A stretch of 47,092 nucleotides of DNA from CAYNTS01 sp964400495 (GCA_964400495.1 CAYNTS010000009.1:1-47092); one strand, 5' to 3'; counted from the stretch's first letter, positions 17,776 to 26,101 are shown. Notes: generated from the sequence alone by a model not told the origin. Numbers and translations are program-made.

Positions 17776-18102
17776 ATGGGAGAATTTACCCGCGAATTTA
17801 CAGAAGCAAACTTTGAAACTGAAGTACTAAAATCAGAAAAGCCCGTTATTGTTGATTTTTGGGCTGAGTGGTGTGGACCATGCAGAATGATTGCACCATC
17901 CATTGATGCTATTGCTGAAGCATATAAAGACTCAGCAGTTGTGGGTAAAGTTAATGTTGACCATCATCCAGCGATTGCGACCCAATACGGTATTCGAAGT
18001 ATCCCTAGCTTGTTATTCATTTCTGAAGGAAAAGTACAAGAGCAAGTGATGGGAGCAATACCCAAAGAACAGATTGAAGATAATTTAAAGAAACTTTTAT
18101 AA
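17776..18102 (+). CDS. trxA: thioredoxin
   Basis: Small cytoplasmic dithiol-disulfide oxidoreductase of 108 residues. The active site WCGPC has its cysteines at 33 and 36, preceded by VIVDFWAEWC. The cis-proline loop RSIPSLLF and a glycine-rich end region (VMGAIPKEQIEDNL) complete the fold. ATG 17776 has GGAG seven bases upstream. It is followed after 13 bases by trxB, its reductase, forming a complete NADPH-driven system. Confidence 0.97.
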   Translation: MGEFTREFTEANFETEVLKSEKPVIVDFWAEWCGPCRMIAPSIDAIAEAYKDSAVVGKVNVDHHPAIATQYGIRSIPSLLFISEGKVQEQVMGAIPKEQIEDNLKKLL

Positions 18103-18115
18103 TTATAGGAATCTA

Positions 18116-19042
18116 ATGGTACGCAAGGTTATTATTATTGGATCAGGTCCGGCTGGGTTAACAGCTGCGATTTATACGGCAAGAGCAAATCTTAAGCCGT
18201 TGGTTTTTGAAGGAATGCAACCGGGTGGGCAATTAACAATTACCACCGATGTTGAAAATTTCCCTGGTTTTCCAGAAGGAATTATGGGACAAGAACTCAT
18301 GAGCCAGTTTAGAGAACAAGCACAACGTTTTGATGCTGAAACACAGTTTGCAAATGTGAGTAAGGTTGATTTATCTGAACGCCCATTTAAAGTATGGGTT
18401 GGTGAAACAGAATATCAAGCTGAAACAATTATTATTTCCACAGGTGCAACTGCTCGATTATTGGGATTAGAATCCGAATCGAATTTAATGGGATATGGTG
18501 TTTCTGCATGTGCTACATGTGATGGTTTTTTCTATAAAGATAAAGAAGTATTAGTCGTTGGTGGTGGTGACTCTGCATTAGAAGAAGCAGATTATCTTAC
18601 ACGATTTGCTTCAAAGGTTGCACTCATTCATCGCAGAGATGAACTCAGAGGCTCTAAAATTTTACAAGAACGGGTTAATAATAATCCTAAAATTGAAATC
18701 AAATGGAACTCTGTTGTAACCGAAATGTTGGGGACTGTTGAAGAGGGTGGTTTAGCTGGTGTTGAATTAAAAGATACTGTAACCAGTGAAATTTCAACCA
18801 TGAATTGTGATGGTGTATTTGTTGCAATTGGACACAAACCAAACTCAGAACTGTTTACAGGTCAATTAGACCTTGATGATGTTGGGTATATCAAAACAAT
18901 TCCTGGGACATCAAAGACATCGGTAGAAGGTGTTTTTGCTGCAGGAGATATTCAAGATCCAACATATAGGCAAGCAATTACTGCAGCCGGTTCAGGGTGT
19001 ACTGCCGCATTAGATGCAGAACGATTTATAGAGAATAGCTAA
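18116..19042 (+). CDS. trxB: thioredoxin-disulfide reductase
   Basis: Flavoprotein of 308 residues that reduces thioredoxin with NADPH. FAD-binding GSGPAGLTAAIYTARA is at about 9-24, the redox pair CATC at 132-135, the NADPH-binding motif VVGGGDSALEEADYL near 148-162, and the C-terminal FAD motif VFAAGDIQDPTYRQ near 272-286. All residues expected of the low-molecular-weight type are present, including ordinary cysteines rather than selenocysteine. It is probably co-transcribed with trxA and the next three genes. Confidence 0.97.
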   Translation: MVRKVIIIGSGPAGLTAAIYTARANLKPLVFEGMQPGGQLTITTDVENFPGFPEGIMGQELMSQFREQAQRFDAETQFANVSKVDLSERPFKVWVGETEYQAETIIISTGATARLLGLESESNLMGYGVSACATCDGFFYKDKEVLVVGGGDSALEEADYLTRFASKVALIHRRDELRGSKILQERVNNNPKIEIKWNSVVTEMLGTVEEGGLAGVELKDTVTSEISTMNCDGVFVAIGHKPNSELFTGQLDLDDVGYIKTIPGTSKTSVEGVFAAGDIQDPTYRQAITAAGSGCTAALDAERFIENS

Positions 19043-19071
19043 CTCAAAATATCATCCAATTTAATATCCGC

Positions 19072-19590
19072 GTGCTTTCAAATATGGTACGACAGGATAA
19101 AATAACATACATCATTACTAGCTTTAATGGCGAAGGATGGTTTGAATTACCGAAGCAGGAATCAGTAGTTGATTTCCTAAATTCACATATTAAATACAGC
19201 ACTCTATCCGAAGCAAATATTCAACATCTTACACAAGATGAATATATTCCCGACGATGAACTGTATAAAAATTTGATAAGTCTAGATAATGTTGATGATG
19301 ATTTAGCAAAACTAGCAATGTGTTATTCCTTTGATCGAGATATCCTCCCTGTGGATGATTCAATAAATATGGTTTTATCACGGATAGGTGTTGTTTCTCG
19401 ATATAAAACCAATGATGAGAATTTTGAATTACTTGGAAAATATATTCCTGTTGAACGAAGTAAGTTTCTTCATGTTAATCTTATAAAAATAGCTACAAAG
19501 TTTTGTGATGAAGATAGTCCACAATGTGAATCATGTTTTTTTTCAGATTATTGTGACTATTCACAACATAAAAATGAATGGAGAATTTAA
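19072..19590 (+). CDS. endonuclease III-like Fe-S protein with degenerate HhH
   Basis: A 172-residue protein whose last 30 residues form a textbook endonuclease III iron-sulfur loop: cysteines at 145, 152, 155 and 161 (C-x6-C-x2-C-x5-C). LPVDDSINMVLSRIG (92-106) aligns with the VDTHIFRVxNRxG segment, so Asp95 takes the place of the catalytic aspartate. The helix-hairpin-helix expected just before (LPGVGRKTA) is replaced by LDNVDDDLAKLA: the glycines and the catalytic lysine are missing. The N-terminal part is about 40 residues shorter than in Nth. It may be a monofunctional or inactive relative with an altered partner or substrate. Start is GTG 19072 or ATG 19084; neither has a clear ribosome-binding site. 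Confidence 0.75.
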   Translation: MLSNMVRQDKITYIITSFNGEGWFELPKQESVVDFLNSHIKYSTLSEANIQHLTQDEYIPDDELYKNLISLDNVDDDLAKLAMCYSFDRDILPVDDSINMVLSRIGVVSRYKTNDENFELLGKYIPVERSKFLHVNLIKIATKFCDEDSPQCESCFFSDYCDYSQHKNEWRI

Positions 19591-20288
19591 CATTGAAAAT
19601 TTCAATAGTTAGCGGTGGACCAGGATTAAAAGAAGTCCGTGATATACATGGACATTCTTCTGAGTGGGTTCAACAGAGAATTAATGATGATTCAATAGAA
19701 TATAAAATTTACCACATGTACAATGGTGATAAAGTTTCTATAGATGATAGTAATGGGTGGATAATTACAGGTTCTGCTTCATCCGTACTTGATGAGTTGC
19801 CTTGGATGCTAAAACTTGAGGAATTTATCCGAGAGTTAGTTGAAACTAATATCCCTTTGTTTGGCATTTGTTTTGGACACCAACTTATTGCCAAAGCACT
19901 AAATGGAGTTGTTGAAAAAAATGTGCTTGGATGGGAAATTGGTTCATATCCTATTGATTTAACGGAGGCAGGAAATAATTCACCTATCTTTGCAAATTTC
20001 AAAGATTCATTACATGTGTATGAAACCCATCAAGATGTAGTTACATCATTGCCAAGTGGAGCCATAGAAACATCACGAAACAATAAGGGAAATCAAGGGT
20101 TCCAAATGAATGATACAATTTTTGGAACACAGTTTCACCCTGAATTCAGTCGTGAAATAATGCAAGATTTAGCAGATTATCGTCAATCAAAAGGAGGGGT
20201 TGTGGATGACCCAACCATTCCTGATGCAGATGCATCAAATCAAATTTTACGTAATTTTATTCATGTTATTAATGAAAGGAAACAATAA
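19578..20288 (+). CDS. class I glutamine amidotransferase-like protein
   Basis: Cytoplasmic protein of about 236 residues with the GATase class I fold. The nucleophile elbow GICFGHQ puts the cysteine at 98, and QFHPEF supplies His187 and Glu189, so the triad is complete. Such domains hydrolyse glutamine or gamma-glutamyl bonds; stand-alone forms act on diverse substrates, and I cannot name this one's. It overlaps the previous gene by 13 bases if ATG 19578 is used. TTG 19593, preceded by GGAG at 19580-19583 with nine-base spacing, would start the protein at MKISIVSGGPG and may be the true start. It shares one base with the next gene (TAATG). Confidence 0.85.
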   Translation: MENLTLKISIVSGGPGLKEVRDIHGHSSEWVQQRINDDSIEYKIYHMYNGDKVSIDDSNGWIITGSASSVLDELPWMLKLEEFIRELVETNIPLFGICFGHQLIAKALNGVVEKNVLGWEIGSYPIDLTEAGNNSPIFANFKDSLHVYETHQDVVTSLPSGAIETSRNNKGNQGFQMNDTIFGTQFHPEFSREIMQDLADYRQSKGGVVDDPTIPDADASNQILRNFIHVINERKQ

Positions 20289-21025
20289 TGCCAACACCAA
20301 TTTACTCTCTAAAAAATATCCATTTAAAAGATGATGATAAAAATATATTAAGTATTAAAAAATTCGATTTTCATCGGGGCACATGTTATATGATCAATGG
20401 AAATATGGCTTCTGGGAAAACTACTTTTTTAGATATTCTCTCCAACCAAATGAAGGTACCCAAAGGGGAGGTACAATACGAATTAAGACGAATTTCAAAA
20501 TATTCCACAAAAGAATATAGTCAACAGTATGCATACGTACCTCAAATATTTAAAGCCCCATGGGGAACAGTTGGGAGATACCTTCTAAAAACAGTAAAAT
20601 ACTATAGCCATAATGATAATCCGCAAAAACGGGTTGATGATATTGTAAAGAAAATGGATCTGAAAGATATTATAGATTCAAAAATGCGTTCTCTTACACC
20701 TAGCCAACTACGGTGGGTGGTGCTTGCGGGCAATATTGCAACTGATGCTAAAATTTTATTTATTGATGAGATTGAACTCCATTTGGGTAGAAGTGACATA
20801 AATACACTAACTAGAATTTTATATAGAAAATGTAATTATGATGGAGTAACTATAATTGCAACTACTCAAAATAAGGAATATTTTACAAAGCTTTCCTCTG
20901 TTTCTATTACCTTAAATGCTGGACGAATAACAAGTGTTAGGTCATCCAACCAACGCCAAAATCAAGGACAACGACCGTCAAGTGTAAAAAGAAATAGTGG
21001 TACTAAACCAAAAAAGAAAAAGTAA
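20288..21025 (+). CDS. orphan ABC-type ATPase with degenerate signature
   Basis: A 245-residue single ABC nucleotide-binding domain without membrane segments. The Walker A GNMASGKTT has Lys44, the Q-loop glutamine is 86, and Walker B ILFIDE has Asp160 and Glu161. The signature LSGGQ is altered to LTPSQ (136-140), and the switch histidine is replaced by Gln194 in ATTQN. A basic, polar tail (about 215-245, ending KPKKKK) follows the fold and could bind nucleic acid or lipid. No permease gene is adjacent. Its ATG overlaps the amidotransferase stop, so the two are co-translated. ATP binding is likely; transport is uncertain. Confidence 0.8.
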   Translation: MPTPIYSLKNIHLKDDDKNILSIKKFDFHRGTCYMINGNMASGKTTFLDILSNQMKVPKGEVQYELRRISKYSTKEYSQQYAYVPQIFKAPWGTVGRYLLKTVKYYSHNDNPQKRVDDIVKKMDLKDIIDSKMRSLTPSQLRWVVLAGNIATDAKILFIDEIELHLGRSDINTLTRILYRKCNYDGVTIIATTQNKEYFTKLSSVSITLNAGRITSVRSSNQRQNQGQRPSSVKRNSGTKPKKKK

Positions 21026-21049
21026 AATAACTTTGATAAGCTGAATATG

Positions 21050-21092
21050 CTATTTCATTGGGTGTGTTTTAAAAGTATCCCCGGTGAAATAG
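21050..21092 (+). promoter_or_regulatory. hairpin in the gap before aconitase
   Basis: Left arm 21050-21062 (CTATTTCATTGGG) pairs in RNA with right arm 21080-21092 over 13 positions, including two G-U pairs, with a 17-base loop. The G-U pairs favour the plus-strand transcript. No T-run follows, so it is either a weak terminator for the ABC gene or part of the aconitase leader. The rest of the 204-base gap (21026-21229) shows nothing else I can name. Confidence 0.5.
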
Positions 21093-21229
21093 TGTAGTAA
21101 AACTTTTGAATTTGGGTAATAATATTCCATCCTACTCGTTGATTAGCAAACAACTGTAGTTGTAAATTTCTTGACTAAATCTGACTGATTTTTACCAAAA
21201 ATACATTAAATAATTATAGGAGTAAGACT

Positions 21230-23494
21230 GTGGCATTCAATATTGACATGATTCAACATCATTATAAACAACTTCCGCAAAAAATAGAAAAAGCACGAGC
21301 AATTATGAATCATCCATTAACGATGACAGAAAAAATATTGTACTCTCATTTATTTAATGAAACTGAACAATTTGGTCGGGGTGAAGATTATGCAGAGTTT
21401 TCTCCTGATAGAGTAGCAATGCAGGATGCAACTGCACAAATGGCATTATTACAATTTATGACGGCTGGGAAAGATAAAGTGGCAGTTCCTAGTACGGTTC
21501 ATGCTGATCATTTAATCCAAGCAAAAGTAGGTGCAGCAACTGACCTAGATATTGCAAAAGATGTTAACTCAGAAGTGTATAATTTTCTTTCGTCTGTTTC
21601 TAATAAATATGGAATCGGTTATTGGAAACCCGGTGCAGGAATTATTCACCAAGTAGTATTGGAAAATTATGCATTCCCAGGTGGCATGATGATTGGAACT
21701 GACTCACATACTGTTAATGCAGGTGGTTTAGGTATGGTTGCAATTGGTGTAGGTGGTGCCGATGCTGTTGATGTAATGGCTGGAATGCCGTGGGAGTTGA
21801 AATTCCCTAAACTAATCGGAGTAAAATTAACAGGAAAACTAAATGGTTGGGCATCTGCTAAAGATGTTATTTTAAAAGTTGCAGGGATTTTGACTGTAAA
21901 AGGTGGAACTGGTTGTATTGTTGAATATTTTGGTGATGGCGCTGAATCATTATCATGTACTGGTAAAGGCACAATTTGCAATATGGGGGCTGAAATTGGT
22001 GCGACAACATCAACTTTCTCGTATGATGATTCAATGGAACGATATTTGCGTGCAACAGATAGGTCAGATGTAGCCGATTTAGCAAATGATGTGCGCGAAC
22101 ATTTGTCTGCTGATGCTGAAGTATATGAAAATCCTGAACAATATTTTGACCAAGTAATTGAAATTAACCTAAATACACTTGAACCACATTTGAATGGTCC
22201 CTTTACACCCGATAGGGCAACTGCAATTTCAGATATGACGGAAGCATCTAGGGAGAATGATTGGCCAACAAAAGTTGAGGTAGGACTAATCGGTTCATGT
22301 ACAAATTCGTCGTATGAGGATATTTCTAGAGCAGCATCATTAGCAAAACAAGTAAAAGAGAAAAATCTAAAACCCAAAGCAGATTTTTTAATTTCTCCTG
22401 GTTCAGAGAAGGTAAGATATACTATTGACCGAGATGGTTTGGTGGATACATTTAATGAAATTGGTGCAAAATTATTTACAAATGCATGTGGACCTTGTAT
22501 TGGTCAGTGGGCAAGAGAAGGTGCTGAAAAAGAAGAAAAGAATACCATTGTCCATTCGTTTAATAGAAATTTCTTAAAGCGTGCAGATGGAAACCCAAAT
22601 ACGCATGCTTTTGTTGCATCACCAGAAATGGTTACTGCACTTGCAATTGCAGGAGATTTAAGATTTAATCCAGCTGCTGATAGTTTGATTAATGAAAATG
22701 GTGACGAAGTAATGTTAGACCCACCTGTTGGCGATGAACTTCCTACAAAAGGTTTTGATGTTGAAGATATGGGATATCAAGCACCAGTTGAAGACAGTTC
22801 TGATATTAATGTTGTTGTAAATCCTGATTCAGAACGCTTGCAGTTATTGAATAGATTCAATGAGTGGGATGGTCAAGATTATTCAGGATTAACATTGCTG
22901 ATAAAAGCAAAAGGAAAATGTACAACAGATCATATTTCAATGGCTGGTCCTTGGTTGAAATTCAGAGGTCATTTAGATAATATTTCAAACAATATGCTGT
23001 TGGGTGCAGTGAATGCATTTAATGATGAAGTGAATTCTGTAAAGAATCGTTTATCGGGTGAATATAATTCAACACCACAAGTAGCACGAGCTTATAGAAA
23101 TGCAAGAATTTCAAGTATGGTTGTGGGGGATGAGAATTATGGTGAAGGTTCATCTAGAGAACATGCTGCAATGGAACCACGCCACATGGGTGTAAAAGCT
23201 GTACTTGTAAAATCATTTGCACGAATACACGAAACCAATCTAAAAAAACAGGGAGTTTTAGCTCTAACATTTTCAAATAAATCAGATTATGATTTGATTT
23301 TGGAAGATGATAAAATTGATATTATTGGGTTAACATCTTTTGAACCAGAAACACAATTGAAAGTTGTGCTTAATCATTCAGATGGAACGATTGATGATAT
23401 TTTAGTTAATCATACATTTAACCAAAACCAAATTGAATGGTTTAAAGCTGGCAGTGCCTTAAATCTAATCGCAGCCCAATCTATAGAAAGTTAA
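21230..23494 (+). CDS. acn: aconitate hydratase
   Basis: 4Fe-4S enzyme of the citric acid cycle converting citrate to isocitrate. It has 754 residues and matches the mitochondrial-type aconitase in layout. The cluster cysteines are at 357 (GSCTNSSYED), 420 and 423 (ACGPCIGQW), close to the numbering in animal enzymes. MIGTDSHTVNAGGLG near 150 and the C-terminal swivel-domain motif DENYGEGSSREHAA near 630-645 are intact. The start is GTG 21230 with AGGAG at good spacing. No other citric-cycle gene is adjacent; it is probably transcribed on its own. Confidence 0.97.
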   Translation: MAFNIDMIQHHYKQLPQKIEKARAIMNHPLTMTEKILYSHLFNETEQFGRGEDYAEFSPDRVAMQDATAQMALLQFMTAGKDKVAVPSTVHADHLIQAKVGAATDLDIAKDVNSEVYNFLSSVSNKYGIGYWKPGAGIIHQVVLENYAFPGGMMIGTDSHTVNAGGLGMVAIGVGGADAVDVMAGMPWELKFPKLIGVKLTGKLNGWASAKDVILKVAGILTVKGGTGCIVEYFGDGAESLSCTGKGTICNMGAEIGATTSTFSYDDSMERYLRATDRSDVADLANDVREHLSADAEVYENPEQYFDQVIEINLNTLEPHLNGPFTPDRATAISDMTEASRENDWPTKVEVGLIGSCTNSSYEDISRAASLAKQVKEKNLKPKADFLISPGSEKVRYTIDRDGLVDTFNEIGAKLFTNACGPCIGQWAREGAEKEEKNTIVHSFNRNFLKRADGNPNTHAFVASPEMVTALAIAGDLRFNPAADSLINENGDEVMLDPPVGDELPTKGFDVEDMGYQAPVEDSSDINVVVNPDSERLQLLNRFNEWDGQDYSGLTLLIKAKGKCTTDHISMAGPWLKFRGHLDNISNNMLLGAVNAFNDEVNSVKNRLSGEYNSTPQVARAYRNARISSMVVGDENYGEGSSREHAAMEPRHMGVKAVLVKSFARIHETNLKKQGVLALTFSNKSDYDLILEDDKIDIIGLTSFEPETQLKVVLNHSDGTIDDILVNHTFNQNQIEWFKAGSALNLIAAQSIES

Positions 23495-23597
23495 TTGGTG
23501 ATAAAACAGAATAATTATCGTTCATTTATCTTGCAGGGTAAAATATCCTTTGGTAAATTGTCAGGCTCTAATAACCCCTGTTTTTTGAGAACTTATT

Positions 23598-24908
23598 ATG
23601 TTTGAACAAATCCAAGACCGTCTTAGTGGTATTGTAAAAACCATTAAGGGTCAAGGGAAAATTACTGAAAGTAATATTTCAGATGCTATGCGTGATGTAC
23701 GTAGAGCATTGTTAGAAGCGGATGTTAATTTCAAAGTTGTACGAACATTTGTAGATAGGGTAAAAGAGCGAGCTTCTGGAGAAAAAGTTTTTAACTCAGT
23801 TACTCCGGGTCAGCAATTTATCAAGATTATTCAAGATGAATTGACTCACTTTTTAGGACGGGAAACTGAAGGAATAAATTTTAATTCTTCTGGGGTTACA
23901 GTTATTGTAATGGCTGGTTTGCAAGGTGCTGGTAAAACAACATCCACTGCAAAACTAGCTAGTTTTTTGAAACGAAAGAGGCAAAAAAGCCCAATATTAA
24001 TTGCAGCAGATTTGCAACGACCAGCAGCGATTGATCAATTGGAGGTAATGGGTGAAAAAGTAGGAGTTCCTGTTTTTTCGCAACGAATTAAAAATCCAGT
24101 TGAAGTAGTCAAAAATGGTTTGCAAGAAGCAAAACGAATTCAAGCTAATTTAGTAATTATTGATACTGCTGGCCGACTTCATATCGATGAAGAATTGATG
24201 ACGGAGTTAAAAACAGTTGTTGATATTGCAAAGCCAGATGAAATTTTGTATGTTGCAGATGGAATGACAGGTCAAGATGCGGTAAATTCATCTAAAGCAT
24301 TTTCTGAAGCAGTTGATATTACAGGTGTTGTGCTTACTAAAATGGATGGTGATTCTCGAGGTGGTGTTGCGTTATCAATAAGAGAAGTTACTGGGAAACC
24401 CATTAAATTTATGGGAATTGGTGAATCCACGGATGCTTTTGAAGCATTTCATCCAGATAGACTTGCTCAACGAATATTAAATATGGGTGATGTAGTTTCA
24501 CTTGTTGAAAAAGCTGAAGAAGTTTTTGATGAAAAACAGGCAGAAAAACTACAAAAGAAATTAGTTGCAAACTCTTTCACATTATCCGACTTTCAAGATC
24601 AATTGAAGCAGATTCAAAAAATGGGTCCAGTTTCTCAATTGATGGGTATGATGCCGGGTGCATCAAAACTAAAGGGATTAAAGGTAGATGATAAGCAACT
24701 CGTTTGGGTTGATGCAATCATTTGTTCAATGACACCTTTAGAACGTAAAAAACCAGATATCATTAATGGATCTCGAAGGAAACGAATTGCCAAAGGAAGT
24801 GGGAGACCAATTCAAGAGGTTAACCAACTTTTAAAGCAGTTTTCTCAAATGAGATCGATAATGAAAAAAATGGGTAAGATGGGAAATCGATTACCCTTTA
24901 AATTTTAA
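23598..24908 (+). CDS. ffh: signal recognition particle protein Ffh
   Basis: GTPase that binds signal sequences and 4.5S RNA and targets nascent membrane proteins to FtsY. It has 436 residues. The N domain is followed by the G domain with GLQGAGKTT, DLQRPAAIDQL, DTAGRLHIDEEL and TKMDGDSRGG. The methionine-rich M domain carries the RNA-binding motif GSRRKRIAKGSGR and ends in FSQMRSIMKKMGKMG. It heads a run of four translation genes, 17 bases before rpsP. The SRP RNA gene was not found in the window. Confidence 0.98.
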   Translation: MFEQIQDRLSGIVKTIKGQGKITESNISDAMRDVRRALLEADVNFKVVRTFVDRVKERASGEKVFNSVTPGQQFIKIIQDELTHFLGRETEGINFNSSGVTVIVMAGLQGAGKTTSTAKLASFLKRKRQKSPILIAADLQRPAAIDQLEVMGEKVGVPVFSQRIKNPVEVVKNGLQEAKRIQANLVIIDTAGRLHIDEELMTELKTVVDIAKPDEILYVADGMTGQDAVNSSKAFSEAVDITGVVLTKMDGDSRGGVALSIREVTGKPIKFMGIGESTDAFEAFHPDRLAQRILNMGDVVSLVEKAEEVFDEKQAEKLQKKLVANSFTLSDFQDQLKQIQKMGPVSQLMGMMPGASKLKGLKVDDKQLVWVDAIICSMTPLERKKPDIINGSRRKRIAKGSGRPIQEVNQLLKQFSQMRSIMKKMGKMGNRLPFKF

Positions 24909-24925
24909 AAAAGGAGAAACCTGAT

Positions 24926-25507
24926 TTGGCTGTTAAAATCAGAATGAAAAGAATGGGACGTAGAAAGCGTCCATTTTATAGATTAGTTGCTATTGACTCT
25001 CGAACTCGTAGAGATGGCAAAGAGATTGAACGTTTGGGTTGGTATGATCCAATTCCACATGCATTATCATGTGAAGTTAAAGAAGAACGTATTATCCATT
25101 GGTTAAAAGAAGGTGCACAACCTTCAGACACCGTTCAAAATCTATTCAAAAAAACAGGACTTGCTCTAAAATGGCATCTTATCCAAAAAGGTAAATCTGA
25201 AAAAGAGATTGAAAAAGAGATGACAGATTGGATTGCTCGTAAAGAAGCTAAACAACAAGCAATAGATGAAAAGAAAACTAAAGCACCTGCTAAAGCAGAA
25301 GAACCTGCGGAAGATAGTGCTCAAGATGCTGAAACTGTTGAAGCAACTCCCGAAGAAACACCAGTAGAGGAAGTTTCTGTAGAACCTGAAACAGAAGAGA
25401 AAGTTGAAGCTGCTCCGGAAGAAACTACTGAAGCATCTGAACCTGTTGCTGAAGAAACTCCTGTTGAAGAACCTGCTGAAGAGGCTTCTGATGAGGAAGG
25501 CAAATAA
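24926..25507 (+). CDS. rpsP: 30S ribosomal protein S16 with long acidic C-terminal extension
   Basis: Small-subunit ribosomal protein. Residues 1 to about 85 are the S16 core (MAVKIRMKRMGRRKRPFYRLVAID). The total is 193 residues, more than twice a minimal S16. From about 110 on the sequence is a low-complexity tail of Glu, Ala, Pro, Thr and Val with recurring EETPVEE-like units. Tailed S16 proteins are known in Bacteroidota and relatives. The start is TTG 24926, with AAGGAG about nine bases upstream. Confidence 0.95.
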   Translation: MAVKIRMKRMGRRKRPFYRLVAIDSRTRRDGKEIERLGWYDPIPHALSCEVKEERIIHWLKEGAQPSDTVQNLFKKTGLALKWHLIQKGKSEKEIEKEMTDWIARKEAKQQAIDEKKTKAPAKAEEPAEDSAQDAETVEATPEETPVEEVSVEPETEEKVEAAPEETTEASEPVAEETPVEEPAEEASDEEGK

Positions 25508-25515
25508 ATATTATT

Positions 25516-25558
25516 TTAAGTGGTTTTCCACTTAATTTAACATTGGTTTAAAAACCAA
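25516..25558 (+). promoter_or_regulatory. two consecutive short hairpins between rpsP and rimM
   Basis: The first, 25516-25535, has 8-bp arms TTAAGTGG and CCACTTAA around TTTT. The second, 25543-25558, has 7-bp arms TTGGTTT and AAACCAA around AA and is followed by CGCTTTTT, which resembles a weak intrinsic terminator or attenuator. They could set the ratio of S16 to the downstream RimM and TrmD, or protect the mRNA end. Confidence 0.55.
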
Positions 25559-25573
25559 CGCTTTTTAAGAGTT

Positions 25574-26101
25574 TTGGAATATGAAATCCCTTCAGATTTA
25601 GTTAACATTGGGAAAATTGTAAAACCCCATGGATTGAAGGGTGAATTAAAAATCCTTTTATTTAATTTTGAGTCAGAAATATTAGTAAAAGGTAGAGCTA
25701 TTTGGATACAATCAGTTAACTCTGAAACTCCTGTTCAATATTGCATTGAATCGGTTAAATTAAATTCGGTTAATTCTCGAATGAGATTAGAAGGAGTTAA
25801 TTTTAGAGATGAAGCAGAAAAGTTACGAGACTTAGAATTTTCTATTCCTCGTAGTGAATTTCCAGTATTGAATAACGAAGAATTTTATTTAATTGATTTA
25901 ATAGGATTCAGTATTCAAGATGAGCATAAAAATAATATTGGAATTGTTTCTGACATTATTAACTTTCCATCAAATGATAGTTTATTAGTAGAAATTGATG
26001 GAAAAGAAATTTTTATCCCTATTGTGGATGATTTTTGTACGCTTTTTGATTTTGAAAATGAAATGGTTTATGTTGAAAACATAGAAGGATTCTTGAATTA
26101 G
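25574..26101 (+). CDS. rimM: ribosome maturation factor RimM
   Basis: Assembly factor for the 30S head that binds S19. It has 175 residues. The N-terminal RimM barrel starts VNIGKIVKPHGLKGELKILLFN, and the PRC-type C-terminal barrel includes the stretch near FYLIDLIGFSIQDE and ends with IFIPIVDDFCTLFD. The frame starts at TTG 25574 (MEYEIPSD); there is no in-frame ATG before the conserved GKIVKPHG. It shares one base with trmD (TAGTG). Confidence 0.95.
   Translation: MEYEIPSDLVNIGKIVKPHGLKGELKILLFNFESEILVKGRAIWIQSVNSETPVQYCIESVKLNSVNSRMRLEGVNFRDEAEKLRDLEFSIPRSEFPVLNNEEFYLIDLIGFSIQDEHKNNIGIVSDIINFPSNDSLLVEIDGKEIFIPIVDDFCTLFDFENEMVYVENIEGFLN

Noticed and set aside
17661..17903. Minus-strand open frame opposite the start of trxA
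   Set aside because: It overlaps the conserved thioredoxin active site in antisense and lacks a ribosome-binding site.
19072..21025. Three-gene unit as an anti-phage defence system
   Set aside because: No nuclease with intact motifs, membrane effector or defence-island neighbours are present; the surrounding genes are housekeeping.
21667..22377. 236-codon minus-strand open frame within aconitase
   Set aside because: It arises from the codon bias of the aconitase gene; the product is rich in Ser/Pro/Ile with no recognisable domain.
25321..25503. Ser/Gly/Ala-rich minus-strand open frame opposite the S16 tail
   Set aside because: It is a mirror of the repetitive Glu/Ala/Pro codons and has no independent support.
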